From positions 62,001 through 126,000 of the forward strand of contig NZ_PIRZ01000006.1 of the NCBI RefSeq assembly GCF_003048575.1: a stretch of DNA of 64,000 nt, in the 5' to 3' direction. The DNA is from Campylobacter concisus. GTDB taxonomy: Bacteria > Campylobacterota > Campylobacteria > Campylobacterales > Campylobacteraceae. The number at the start of each line of letters is the position of its first letter. Within the stretch, counting starts at the first letter, position 1. This document shows, one piece after another, positions 55,703 through 64,000 of this stretch. The notes under the pieces are model-generated. The model worked only from the letters and a program-made list of their open reading frames with translations. It did not search any database and was not told the origin of the DNA. Position numbers and translations under genes: made by a program.

Positions 55703-56077
55703 TTATCAAATATGGACTTTTTATAATATTCACTATCTTCTCTATGTAGTAGAGTTTGATTGCTGTTGAGATTAGGATTTACTTTTTTTAAAGCTTTCTT
55801 TATCATATTCAACAGAAATCATGTCCTTAGCTTTTTGCCCAATACATTGATGAATTACTGTTTCCAAATTCAATAAAGATTTTCGGAAAGGTCAAAAGTG
55901 TTTAAGAATCCTATAGCAGGATACGTGTACCAAGGTATTTTATTGGCATAACTATCTATATAATCCCATTTTTATAGCGCTATATTGAGAATAATCACAA
56001 ACCAATATTTTGAATTATTTAACTATTTTTTAACTCGTATAGGAATAAATTTTCCCTATTATCTTTCTAATCACCAT
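55695..56077 (-). pseudogene. SAM methyltransferase gene, 5' part, cut by the transposon
   Basis: The gene starts at ATG 56077 ([15 protein letters not shown]), overlapping the TGA of the flippase gene. It continues in shifting frames: DYSQYSAIKMGLYR, DSYANKIPWYTYPAIGFLNT, FEFGNSNSSMYWAKK-like motif I (read as IEFGNSNSSMYWA), AKDMISVEYDKESFKK, and VNPNLNSNQTLLHREDSEYY up to IFDKKF at the insertion point. The remainder is at 50978-51275. In-frame stops and shifts show it decayed as well as being interrupted. Confidence 0.8.
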
Positions 56078-57378
56078 ATTCTCCTTGGATTAATTGTATT
56101 TAGTTTCATAAAAAAAATTCTTCTAGAATAACAATTAACAATATCAGATATAAAGTCAACAATCATATAACTAATTAGTGTTGCTATAGCAGCACCTTGA
56201 ATTCCATATTTTGTAATCAATAGTAAATTTAAAAATATATTTGAAATCATGCCATAAAAAGTTCTCCAAAATGCTAGTAACTGTAAATTTTCATTTATAA
56301 ACCAATTCCCACTAACAACTCCTAAAAAAACAAATACACTTGCCCAAATATGTATCATCAATACACTTGCTGCTTGATTATATTGTTCTCCATAAAGCAT
56401 ATTTACTATCATATCAGATAAAAAAGTTATTGGTAGCGCTATTGCAATGGCTATCCATACAACAAGGTCAAAAAGCTTTTGAAGTCTATCATAATAAAGC
56501 TCTTCACTTTGTCTTTTTGCATTTACTATTGCAGGAAATAGACTTGATGCAACTACAGTAGGTATAAAATACCAAATCTCACTTAACCTAGTTGCCGCAG
56601 CATACTGTCCAACAGCCTCACTTCCTAGCATCTCTTGAATCATAACCTGATCTATTTTCATATATATAGATACCACAACTCCACTTAGGATAAGTGGCCA
56701 GCTATCTTTTAAAAGAGATATAGCGATAGTTTTATTAAATATTATTTTTTTAATCTCAGAAGTTGAATATTTTATAAAAAAAGAAATAAGCCCCAAAGCC
56801 AAAACTATACTATCAAATAAAATAACCCATGCAAAAGCTACAAGCGGAGCGTTAATCAAAATAAGTATAATCTTTACTATGCTACTTATAAAAAGAGAGA
56901 TAATATTAGAAAACACTACATATTTTGATAGAACCTTTGATTGAAAATACATATCTACTACATTAAATGATTGAAATATAGTAGCACTAGCTATGATAAA
57001 TACTAATAAATTTGTATACCTATCATTTGAAGTAAAATAAGTAGCAACAGCTAAAATCAATAGTGTCAAAATAGCACCCATGAGCTTAAGATAAAAAGCA
57101 GTACCTATTAGTTCATTTGCTCTACTTTCATCTTTTACCAACTCCCTTACTACTATACCATCAAGTCCGAGCGTAGCAATGGCAGCAAAAAGTCCTACAA
57201 GGCTTTGAGCATATGAAAAAAGTCCGAATCTCTCAGGCCCTAAATATCTAGTCACCCAAATTCCTACAAAAAGTCCAACAAACATACGGAGCATTTTTTC
57301 AAAAAAGAGCCATGAGGTATTTTTAAAATACTTCATGAAGCCTTGATGATTTTTTAATGATATTATTTTATCTATCAT
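56071..57378 (-). CDS. Polysaccharide flippase (Wzx-like)
   Basis: A 435-residue inner-membrane protein with about twelve hydrophobic segments. The opening [20 protein letters not shown] and [20 protein letters not shown] are typical of the oligosaccharide flippase family, which moves the lipid-linked repeat unit to the periplasmic face. It overlaps the end of fcl by 11 bases. No Wzy-type polymerase was recognised in the locus. Confidence 0.9.
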   Translation of the reverse strand: MIDKIISLKNHQGFMKYFKNTSWLFFEKMLRMFVGLFVGIWVTRYLGPERFGLFSYAQSLVGLFAAIATLGLDGIVVRELVKDESRANELIGTAFYLKLMGAILTLLILAVATYFTSNDRYTNLLVFIIASATIFQSFNVVDMYFQSKVLSKYVVFSNIISLFISSIVKIILILINAPLVAFAWVILFDSIVLALGLISFFIKYSTSEIKKIIFNKTIAISLLKDSWPLILSGVVVSIYMKIDQVMIQEMLGSEAVGQYAAATRLSEIWYFIPTVVASSLFPAIVNAKRQSEELYYDRLQKLFDLVVWIAIAIALPITFLSDMIVNMLYGEQYNQAASVLMIHIWASVFVFLGVVSGNWFINENLQLLAFWRTFYGMISNIFLNLLLITKYGIQGAAIATLISYMIVDFISDIVNCYSRRIFFMKLNTINPRRIW

Positions 57379-58423
57379 TTATTTTCACATACCATTCATA
57401 AAGCGTCTTTATTCCATCTTCAAGCTCTACTTTATGTTTCCAACCAAGAGAGTGGAGCTTAGATGGGTCCGTTAGTTTTAGCATCGTTCCATCAGGCTTG
57501 TTATCATTAAAATATAGCTCACCTTTAAAGCCAATTATATTTTTAACCAAATTTGCTAGCTCTTTTATCGAGACGTCTTTACCTGTGCCTATATTTATAT
57601 GCGTATTTCTTATCTCTTTGCTATTTTTGTCATAAGTATCTTTAAAGTCTCTATTTTCCAGTAAAAATATGCAAGCATCGACCATATCTTCTGAATATAG
57701 AAACTCTCGTCTAGGCTTTCCTGTGCCCCAAATTTCTACTCCGTCTTTTGAAATGCCAAATTTACTAAGATAAGCCATAGCTTCATTTAGATCTTTTGCT
57801 TTTAGATCTTTTATCACTTTGTCAAATTTTTCTTCACTTAAAAGCTTTGCAAGGTGTATCTTTCTTATAAGTGCTGGCAATACATGTGAAGTTTCTAGAT
57901 CAAAGTTATCATTTGGACCATACAAATTTGTAGGCATTACAGATATGAAATTTGTGCCGTACTGTAAATTATAGCTCTCACACATCTTCATCCCGGCTAT
58001 TTTAGCGATCGCATATGGCTCATTTGTGTATTCAAGTGGAGATGTCAAAAGCACATCTTCGCTCATTGGCTGTGGGGCATTTTTAGGATATATGCAAGTG
58101 CTTCCCAAAAATAATAGTTTTTTTACCTTATGCAGATAACTTTGATGGATCACATTATTTTGAATTTGCAAATTTTCATAGATAAAGTCGGCTCTATAGG
58201 TACTATTTGCCACTATTCCACCAACCTTTGCAGCAGCTAGCACCACATACTCGGGCTTTTCTTTTTCAAAAAACTCACAAACCGCCTTTTGATCCATTAG
58301 ATCAAGCTCGCTATGAGTCCTTGTGATTATATTTTCATAGCCCTTTGATCGTAAATTTTTCACTATAGCAGAGCCTACCAGACCCTTGTGCCCTGCTACA
58401 TAAATTTTGCTATTTTTATCCAT
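57368..58423 (-). CDS. fcl: GDP-L-fucose synthase
   Basis: A 351-residue epimerase-reductase of the SDR family: [18 protein letters not shown] for [22 protein letters not shown], and catalytic [15 protein letters not shown] (Tyr-x3-Lys). It converts GDP-4-keto-6-deoxymannose to GDP-L-fucose. A ~30-residue insert (around [18 protein letters not shown]) is present compared with the E. coli enzyme. It follows gmd by three bases. Confidence 0.94.
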   Translation of the reverse strand: MDKNSKIYVAGHKGLVGSAIVKNLRSKGYENIITRTHSELDLMDQKAVCEFFEKEKPEYVVLAAAKVGGIVANSTYRADFIYENLQIQNNVIHQSYLHKVKKLLFLGSTCIYPKNAPQPMSEDVLLTSPLEYTNEPYAIAKIAGMKMCESYNLQYGTNFISVMPTNLYGPNDNFDLETSHVLPALIRKIHLAKLLSEEKFDKVIKDLKAKDLNEAMAYLSKFGISKDGVEIWGTGKPRREFLYSEDMVDACIFLLENRDFKDTYDKNSKEIRNTHINIGTGKDVSIKELANLVKNIIGFKGELYFNDNKPDGTMLKLTDPSKLHSLGWKHKVELEDGIKTLYEWYVKINDR

Positions 58424-58426
58424 TTT

Positions 58427-59569
58427 TTACTCAAAATAGCTCATTGTCTCATATCCACCATCTTTTAGATAGACATCTTTTGTCATGAGCTTTAAGTCCG
58501 ACTTCATCATATCGTTTACTAGATCTTGAAGGTTAAATTCTCTCTTCCAGCCTAGTTTTTTCTCTGCTTTACTAGGATCTCCAAGCAGCAAATCAACCTC
58601 CGTTGGTCTAAAATATCTTGGATCCACACAAACTACAGTTTGTCCGATAGTTAAATGCGATATATCTAAATTTAATTCTTTTGCTTTTTCAAAATTTAGT
58701 GAGTCCACGACTCCTATCTCATCTACGCCAGACCCTTCAAATCTCAAATTTATACCAGCATAGGCAAATGCAAATTTTACAAAATCTCTAACCGCTGTTG
58801 TTTGGCCAGTTGCTATCACCCAGTCTTCTGGCTCTGGAGCTTGCAGTATCATCCACATCATCTTCACATAGTCTTTTGCATGGCCCCAGTCTCTTTTGGC
58901 GTCTAAATTTCCAAGATAAAGCTTGTCTTGAAGCCCAAGCGCTATCTTACTAGCTGCCCTTGTGATCTTTCTAGTTACAAATGTCTCGCCTCTAACTGGC
59001 GATTCATGGTTAAACAATATGCCATTACAAGCAAAAATGCTATAAGCCTCTCTATAATTAACCGTTATCCAGTACGCATACATCTTTGCGACCGCATAAG
59101 GACTTCTTGGATAAAATGGAGTCGTTTCGCTTTGCGGCGTCTCTTGTACTTTTCCGTAAAGCTCAGATGTAGAGGCTTGATAAATTTTAGTCTTTTTCTC
59201 AAGTCCTAATATCCTTATAGCTTCAAGCAATCTAAGAGTGCCTGTGCCATCAGCATTTGCGACATATTCTGGAGTTTCAAAGCTAACATGCACGTGACTC
59301 ATGGCAGCTAGGTTATAAATTTCATCTGGCTGTACTTCTTGAATGATCCTTGTTAAATTCATAGAGTCCGTCATATCACCATAATGTAAGAAAAAATTTC
59401 TATTATCAACGTGTGGATCTTGATAGAGATGATCTATTCTATCTGTATTAAAAAGGCTCGTTCGTCTTTTTACGCCATGGACTATATAGCCTTTTTTTAG
59501 TAAAAATTCCGCCAGATACGATCCATCTTGACCAGTTATACCAGTTATTAATGCTACTTTTTTATCCAT
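58427..59569 (-). CDS. gmd: GDP-mannose 4,6-dehydratase
   Basis: 380 residues. [20 protein letters not shown] binds [31 protein letters not shown] and [15 protein letters not shown] provide Thr/Glu/Tyr-x3-Lys of the active site, and [15 protein letters not shown] the family loop. It makes GDP-4-keto-6-deoxy-D-mannose from GDP-mannose. It stands between manC and fcl, a complete route from mannose-1-phosphate to GDP-fucose. Confidence 0.95.
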   Translation of the reverse strand: MDKKVALITGITGQDGSYLAEFLLKKGYIVHGVKRRTSLFNTDRIDHLYQDPHVDNRNFFLHYGDMTDSMNLTRIIQEVQPDEIYNLAAMSHVHVSFETPEYVANADGTGTLRLLEAIRILGLEKKTKIYQASTSELYGKVQETPQSETTPFYPRSPYAVAKMYAYWITVNYREAYSIFACNGILFNHESPVRGETFVTRKITRAASKIALGLQDKLYLGNLDAKRDWGHAKDYVKMMWMILQAPEPEDWVIATGQTTAVRDFVKFAFAYAGINLRFEGSGVDEIGVVDSLNFEKAKELNLDISHLTIGQTVVCVDPRYFRPTEVDLLLGDPSKAEKKLGWKREFNLQDLVNDMMKSDLKLMTKDVYLKDGGYETMSYFE

Positions 59570-59572
59570 AAA

Positions 59573-60943
59573 TCACCTTTTAAAATCATCATCTAGGCGA
59601 ATTATATCATCTTCGCCTGTATATTCTCCGACCTGAGCTTCTATCAAAACCACAGGAATTTTTCCTTCATTAGACAGCCTATGAATTTCACCCATTTTTA
59701 TATAGATAGACTCATTAGGACAAACAAGCCTAGTTGTCTCACCGATCGTCACAGTGGCACTTCCTGATAGTACTATCCAGTGCTCATTTCTATGAAAATG
59801 CTTTTGCAAGGATAGCCTTTTGCCAGGTTTTACCTCTATTATCTTTATCTTATAACCATCTTGATTTTCAAGGACAGTGTAGTTTCCCCAAGGCCTATTT
59901 GTCGTAACATGAGCATTACAAAGCTCAGAGCTCTCCTCTTTTAAAATTTCCACCACATTTTTTACTTTTTGGCTAGAAGATTTTTTAGATATTAAAAGAG
60001 CATCTTTTGTATCAACAACAGTTAGATCATTGACATCTATTAAAGCTATTTTTTTGCCACTAGATAGGACTAGATTATTGTGAGAATTTATCTGCACCAG
60101 ATCACTATTTATTGTGTTTCCATTGATATCTTTTTGTAGCTGCTCATCCAAACTATCAAAACTTCCAAGATCACTCCAAGGAGCATCTAGTACTACCATT
60201 TTTACGATATCAGACTTTTCCATCACAGCATAATCTATGCTATTTTGCGGAATATTTTGCATATCGGTAGTATCTATTTTAATATCAAATTCATCTTTTT
60301 TTGCGTTATCAAAAGCTACTTTGCATACTTCAAGTATCTCAGGAGCAAAAATTTTCATCTGATCCAAGAAAACGCCTGCCTTAAAGACAAACATGCCTGA
60401 ATTCCAGTAGAAATTTTGATCTTTTAGAAATTTCACCGCTCTTTCATAGTCTGGCTTTTCATAAAAGGCCTTTACATCGCCATTATAGCTCTCTATATAT
60501 CCAAATCCTGTCTCAGGTGACCTTGGCTTTATACCAAAAGTAACTAAGAAATTTTGCTCTGCCAGCTCCTTTGCAGCTTTTACGCTTGTGTGATATGCTT
60601 TAATGTCCTTTATCAAATGATCTGAAGGGGTTACTAAAACAATCTCATTTGGATCAAGTGCAAGGCAAGCTAATGTGATCGCTGGCGCAGTATTTCTACC
60701 AACTGGCTCGAGCAGATATTTAAAATTTGTGATATTTAAATTCTCTATCTGATCCATCGCCAAGTAGTAGTGATCGATATTTGTAATCACAAATGTATTG
60801 TCACAAATTTCACTATTTCGTAGTGCAGTTAGCTGAAAAAGTGACCTATCGTCAAATAATTTAATAAATTGTTTTGGCATCAAAGTCCTGCTAATAGGCC
60901 ACAACCTCGTACCAGAACCACCACATAATAATATATTTATCAT
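59573..60943 (-). CDS. manC: Mannose-1-phosphate guanylyltransferase / mannose-6-phosphate isomerase
   Basis: A 456-residue bifunctional enzyme. The N-terminal transferase has LLCGGSGTRLWPISRTLMPK, VTPSDHLI and YAVMEKSD. The C-terminal cupin has RPWGNYTVLENQDGYKIKII and LQKHFHRNEHWIVLSGSA, the type II isomerase site. It makes GDP-mannose. No phosphomannomutase gene is in the window. It is the first gene of the locus; the 110-base gap upstream is AT-rich and probably holds the operon promoter. Confidence 0.95.
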   Translation of the reverse strand: MINILLCGGSGTRLWPISRTLMPKQFIKLFDDRSLFQLTALRNSEICDNTFVITNIDHYYLAMDQIENLNITNFKYLLEPVGRNTAPAITLACLALDPNEIVLVTPSDHLIKDIKAYHTSVKAAKELAEQNFLVTFGIKPRSPETGFGYIESYNGDVKAFYEKPDYERAVKFLKDQNFYWNSGMFVFKAGVFLDQMKIFAPEILEVCKVAFDNAKKDEFDIKIDTTDMQNIPQNSIDYAVMEKSDIVKMVVLDAPWSDLGSFDSLDEQLQKDINGNTINSDLVQINSHNNLVLSSGKKIALIDVNDLTVVDTKDALLISKKSSSQKVKNVVEILKEESSELCNAHVTTNRPWGNYTVLENQDGYKIKIIEVKPGKRLSLQKHFHRNEHWIVLSGSATVTIGETTRLVCPNESIYIKMGEIHRLSNEGKIPVVLIEAQVGEYTGEDDIIRLDDDFKR

Positions 60944-61033
60944 AAATTTTATCTACTTTAAAATGAGCTTAAAAATCTTATATAATTAAAGCTAAAAAAG
61001 ACTAAGAACTTACTAAAACCATATAAAATATAA

Positions 61034-61061
61034 GTTTTGATAGCTTTTAAACTATCAAAAC
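61034..61061 (-). terminator. Terminator of the met genes
   Basis: GTTTTGATAG and CTATCAAAAC form a perfect 10-bp stem with an 8-base loop across the metF stop, followed on the minus strand by TTATATTTT. Confidence 0.65.
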
Positions 61062-61942
61062 ACCTCTCTTATCTTATGCGTTAGCTCTAGGCTCGCTTCT
61101 ATCTCAGCTCTTTTTGCCATTACGCTCTCTATATTGACACCAACATTTATGCCAAGCTTTTTAGCAAATTCATAAAGCTCTGCAAAATTTTCAAGGCAAA
61201 TTTGTGATGCCGTGGCTAAAAAATCATCACTCTGAAGCATCCTTTTTTCGCTCTTTTCATCAACACTTATGCCAAGCCACTTGATAAAATCTAGTGTTTT
61301 TGGCGTGCCACAAGTTGTAAAGGTCAAAATAATAGGCAAATTTAACCCACTTTTTGCCACGCTTGTTATTAAATTTTTAGCCAAATTTATATCAAAAACC
61401 GCCTGTGAGATGAAAAATTTCGCCCCCATTTTGGCCTTTTGGCTCATCCTCTGCTCTTCATCGCCCTTTTTAGCGTGCCTCTCAGCTATGCAAACACCGC
61501 CCACTACAAGCTCTTTAAACTCGTCTCTAGCGATCTCATAAGCACGCTCTAATCTCATTTTAGGTTCTACTTTACTAGAAGCAATGCCAACAAAGACACT
61601 TATATCGCTGCTACTTTTGGCTAAATTTGCTCTAAATTCGCTCTCATTATATTTATTCGTGACTCTATAAAAGATACTTGGCGTCTTTAAATTTAGATAT
61701 TTTGAGTAGTAAATTTCAGGGCTTAATGTATCGCTAAATTCAAAAGTTCGCTCGCTTTTTATACGGCTACTTTCATCTTGGATCTCGTAAAGCACCAAGC
61801 CATCAGCCTGTACATCCGTGATCCTCTTGTCCCATTTTTCAGCAATCTCTTTAAGCTTTGCCTCGTCAAATTCAGCCTTTGGAGGCGTTAGGCCATAAAG
61901 CACTATGCCACTTTCATTGTTTATGATCTTATCTTTTAACAT
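61055..61942 (-). CDS. metF: 5,10-methylenetetrahydrofolate reductase
   Basis: A 295-residue flavoprotein TIM barrel. Typical blocks are LYGLTPPKAEFDEAKL near the start, AKMGAKFFISQAVFDI in the middle and ILTFTTCGTPKTLDF later. It reduces methylene-THF to methyl-THF, the methyl donor for MetE. It lies 66 bases downstream of metE in the same direction, so the pair forms a methionine unit. The start is ATG at 61942; the N-terminus is somewhat divergent from E. coli MetF. Confidence 0.85.
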   Translation of the reverse strand: MLKDKIINNESGIVLYGLTPPKAEFDEAKLKEIAEKWDKRITDVQADGLVLYEIQDESSRIKSERTFEFSDTLSPEIYYSKYLNLKTPSIFYRVTNKYNESEFRANLAKSSSDISVFVGIASSKVEPKMRLERAYEIARDEFKELVVGGVCIAERHAKKGDEEQRMSQKAKMGAKFFISQAVFDINLAKNLITSVAKSGLNLPIILTFTTCGTPKTLDFIKWLGISVDEKSEKRMLQSDDFLATASQICLENFAELYEFAKKLGINVGVNIESVMAKRAEIEASLELTHKIREVF

Positions 61943-61972
61943 TTTCTAACTTTTTTTGAAATTTAAACGGAG

Positions 61973-62001
61973 TTTAGCGCCTAGGCTTGCTAGACGCTAA
62001 A
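61973..62001 (-). other. Hairpin between metE and metF
   Basis: TTTAGCG and CGCTAAA with inner CTAG/CTAG form an imperfect long stem. The following bases are not T-rich, so it may tune metF expression rather than stop transcription. Confidence 0.4.
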
Positions 62002-62008
62002 TTTTGTA

Positions 62009-64000
62009 TTATAGACCTCTTACAATCTTGACAGCTTCTACCATGTTTTTAAGGCTTGGCTCGACCTCTTCCCATTTTCTAGTTTTTAGGCCACAATCTG
62101 GATTGATCCAGAGCTGCTCTTTTGGCAAGACCTCAAGCAGAGCTTTGATCTGAGCGACGATCTCTTCGACACTTGGCACGCGTGGGCTGTGGATGTCGTA
62201 AACGCCAGGTCCGACCTCTTGTTTGTAGCCAACGGCTTTGAAAATTTTAAGTAGCTCGTTGCCACTTCTTGCTGTCTCGATACTGATAACATCAGCGTCC
62301 ATAGCCTCGATGGTCTTGATGATGTCGTTAAATTCAGAGTAGCACATATGCGTGTGGATCTGGGTTTTTGCTTCAGCTGAGCTTACTGAAAGCTTGAAGC
62401 AATCAACCGCAAATTTCTCATAAGCTGGGATATTTTCAGCTCTTAGCGGATAGCCCTCTTTAAACGCTGCCTCATCGACTTGGATCACTCTAATGCCCGC
62501 ATTTTGAAGGTCTGCGATCTCGTCATAGATACAAAGTGCAAGCTGTTTTGCCACCTCGCTTCTTGGCAGATCGTCACGCACAAAGCTCCAGTTTAGCATA
62601 GTCACAGGACCTGTTAGCATGCCCTTCATTACGTGTTTTGTGATACTTTGAGCGTATTTCATCCACTTAACAGTCATAGGCTCTGGGCGGCTTACATCAC
62701 CAAAGAGAAGTGGTGGCTTGACGCAGCGGCTGCCGTAGCTTTGTACCCAACCATTTTGGCTAAATGCATATCCGCTGATCTGCTCGCCAAAGTACTCAAC
62801 CATGTCGTTTCTCTCTGGTTCGCCATGTACTAGCACGTCTAGGCCGATATCTTCTTGGAATTTCACGCAGTGATCGATATATTTTTTGATGCCAGCTTCA
62901 TAAGCAGCCGCGTCGATCTCACCTTTTTTGAAATTTTGGCGAAGTACGCGAAGATCAACCGTTTGAGGGAAGCTACCTATCGTTGTTGTTGGCAAGATGC
63001 CGTATTTTAATGTTTCGCGTTGAATTTTGATGCGATCTTCAAATTTCTCGTCACGCTCAAATTTGCTTAAATTTTTAATGCGTTTTTGAACGCTTTCAGA
63101 GTGGATGAGCTTTGAAGTAGCACGAGTTTTAACAGCGTTTTTGTTCTCTTCGTAAATTTTAGCCTCAGCCTCATTTAGCTTCTCGCCGTTTGCTAGTTTT
63201 GTGATGATCTTGATCTCATCAAGCTTCTCAACTGCAAAGCTTAACCAGCTTTTGATCTCAGGGTTTAAATTTTCTTCATATTTTAGAGTGTATGGCACGT
63301 GTAGAAGTGAGCACGAAGTGCCGATGTAAAAGTCTTTGCCGCCTATTTTTTCTGCAATTTCACCTACAAGTTTTACCTTCTCATCGATGTTGCTTTTCCA
63401 GATATTTCTGCCGTCTATAACGCCAGCAAATAGCGTTAAATGGCTGTTTTTGATAGCCTCAAGGACTTCGAAATTTCTCTTGCCGTGGATGAAGTCAAGC
63501 GCGATGCCGTAAATTTTAGTTTTAGCCACTTCGCTAACTGCTTTGATCGCATGCTCAAAATATGTCGCAAACACGATTTTAATGTTGTTTGCAACGCCTG
63601 TTAGCTCGTTATAAACCTTTGTGATAAGTGGCAAAAGGTCGCTTTCATTTTTGTCAGTTACAAAGATCGGCTCATCAAACTGCACTAAAATTTCATCATC
63701 AAGCTTAGAAATTTGCTCAAGTAGCTTTTTGTACTCGCCTACAAGCGCATCAAGGTGCTTAAATGGGCAGCTACCGTCAGTCGTCTTTGAAAGAGCCAAA
63801 AATGTGATAGGGCCGATCAAATTTATCTTGCCTTTTACGCCGTTAGCCTTCGCCTCTTTGTATTCATTTAAAATTTTGTCCGCTTTTAGGCTAAATTTAC
63901 TCTCACTGCTAAGCTCAGGCACAATGTAGTGGTAGTTTGTATTAAACCACTTTGTCATCTCCATCGCAACGCCATTTTTGTTACCTCTTGAGCAAGCAAA
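62009..64000 (-). CDS. metE: Cobalamin-independent methionine synthase (partial)
   Basis: The frame is open to the window edge, so the first ~95 residues are missing; about 663 are seen. GVAMEMTKWFNTNYHYIVPE is the conserved N-domain end. TTTIGSFPQTVDLR opens the catalytic barrel. Zinc ligands are visible in HTHMCYSEF, a later Glu and NPDCGLKTR. It transfers methyl from methyl-THF triglutamate to homocysteine. metF follows. Confidence 0.95.
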   Translation of the reverse strand, partial: FACSRGNKNGVAMEMTKWFNTNYHYIVPELSSESKFSLKADKILNEYKEAKANGVKGKINLIGPITFLALSKTTDGSCPFKHLDALVGEYKKLLEQISKLDDEILVQFDEPIFVTDKNESDLLPLITKVYNELTGVANNIKIVFATYFEHAIKAVSEVAKTKIYGIALDFIHGKRNFEVLEAIKNSHLTLFAGVIDGRNIWKSNIDEKVKLVGEIAEKIGGKDFYIGTSCSLLHVPYTLKYEENLNPEIKSWLSFAVEKLDEIKIITKLANGEKLNEAEAKIYEENKNAVKTRATSKLIHSESVQKRIKNLSKFERDEKFEDRIKIQRETLKYGILPTTTIGSFPQTVDLRVLRQNFKKGEIDAAAYEAGIKKYIDHCVKFQEDIGLDVLVHGEPERNDMVEYFGEQISGYAFSQNGWVQSYGSRCVKPPLLFGDVSRPEPMTVKWMKYAQSITKHVMKGMLTGPVTMLNWSFVRDDLPRSEVAKQLALCIYDEIADLQNAGIRVIQVDEAAFKEGYPLRAENIPAYEKFAVDCFKLSVSSAEAKTQIHTHMCYSEFNDIIKTIEAMDADVISIETARSGNELLKIFKAVGYKQEVGPGVYDIHSPRVPSVEEIVAQIKALLEVLPKEQLWINPDCGLKTRKWEEVEPSLKNMVEAVKIVRGL

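Noticed and set aside
41785-60943. Phase-variable homopolymer G or C tracts in the surface locus
   Set aside because: No run of G or C of the length expected for slippage was found; the frame breaks seen are in A/T runs or non-repeat sequence.
41158-61000. tRNA-Val as an integration site for the polysaccharide region
   Set aside because: No integrase and no repeated piece of the tRNA 3' end was seen at the other side of the locus.
1-64000. CRISPR arrays, rRNA genes or prophage
   Set aside because: No regular repeat-spacer pattern, no rRNA signatures and no phage structural genes were seen.

Overview
The window looks like a chromosomal segment of an AT-rich Campylobacter. Gene content and style, for example the dgkA-HTH and glmM-lspA neighbourhoods and the split biotin carboxylase, suggest a species close to C. 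concisus. That assignment is inference from gene families and codon habits, not from a search. Most of the window is ordinary, tightly packed bacterial chromosome with two tRNA genes (Glu, Val). No rRNA or CRISPR array was seen.

Region by region. 1-6127: a coupled minus-strand operon (lipoprotein, endonuclease IV, FadL-type porin, acyl-CoA ligase, AAA ATPase). 6196-9812: tRNA-Glu, MntP, a DUF4197 protein, an EamA transporter, a methyltransferase and a thioesterase. 9803-14348: a zinc island with a divergent Fur/Zur-type regulator, znuA, a DUF1007-NicO metal permease, znuC and znuB; a perfect 17-bp palindrome lies in the control region. 14329-20973: MATE pump, pilin-like protein, a di-haem peroxidase overlapping a PAS/GGDEF/EAL protein, xth and dgkA. 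21230-27048: a flavocytochrome remnant, a tandem-TOBE protein, prfA, rpsT, glmM, lspA, a TM2 protein and hemJ. 27166-32868: biotin carboxylase, then a decaying stretch with a PQQ-repeat pseudogene, an intact SUKH (SMI1/KNR4) gene, a GC-rich gdhA, a broken second SUKH copy and a diverged direct repeat. 32869-41233: infC-thrS, a YbaK-type deacylase, ung, rarA, an amino-acid symporter and tRNA-Val.

41785-60943 is a surface-polysaccharide locus on the minus strand. In transcription order it holds manC, gmd, fcl (making GDP-L-fucose), a flippase, a SAM methyltransferase gene, an FkbM methyltransferase gene, asnB, a glycosyltransferase-acetyltransferase fusion, an epimerase and four glycosyltransferases. 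Both methyltransferase genes are dead. metF and metE follow at the right edge; metE is cut by the window end.

The most notable object is a 4,419-bp transposable element at 51276-55694. It has 24-bp terminal inverted repeats (23/24 matching) and is flanked by a perfect 8-bp target duplication. It sits inside the SAM methyltransferase gene, and in-silico removal of the element plus one duplication rejoins the reading frame at the junction. It carries an IS1595/ISXO2-like transposase, a convergent passenger ORF, a small intact ORF and a decayed restriction-modification pair. It therefore appears to be an insertion sequence that carried a whole restriction-modification system as cargo.
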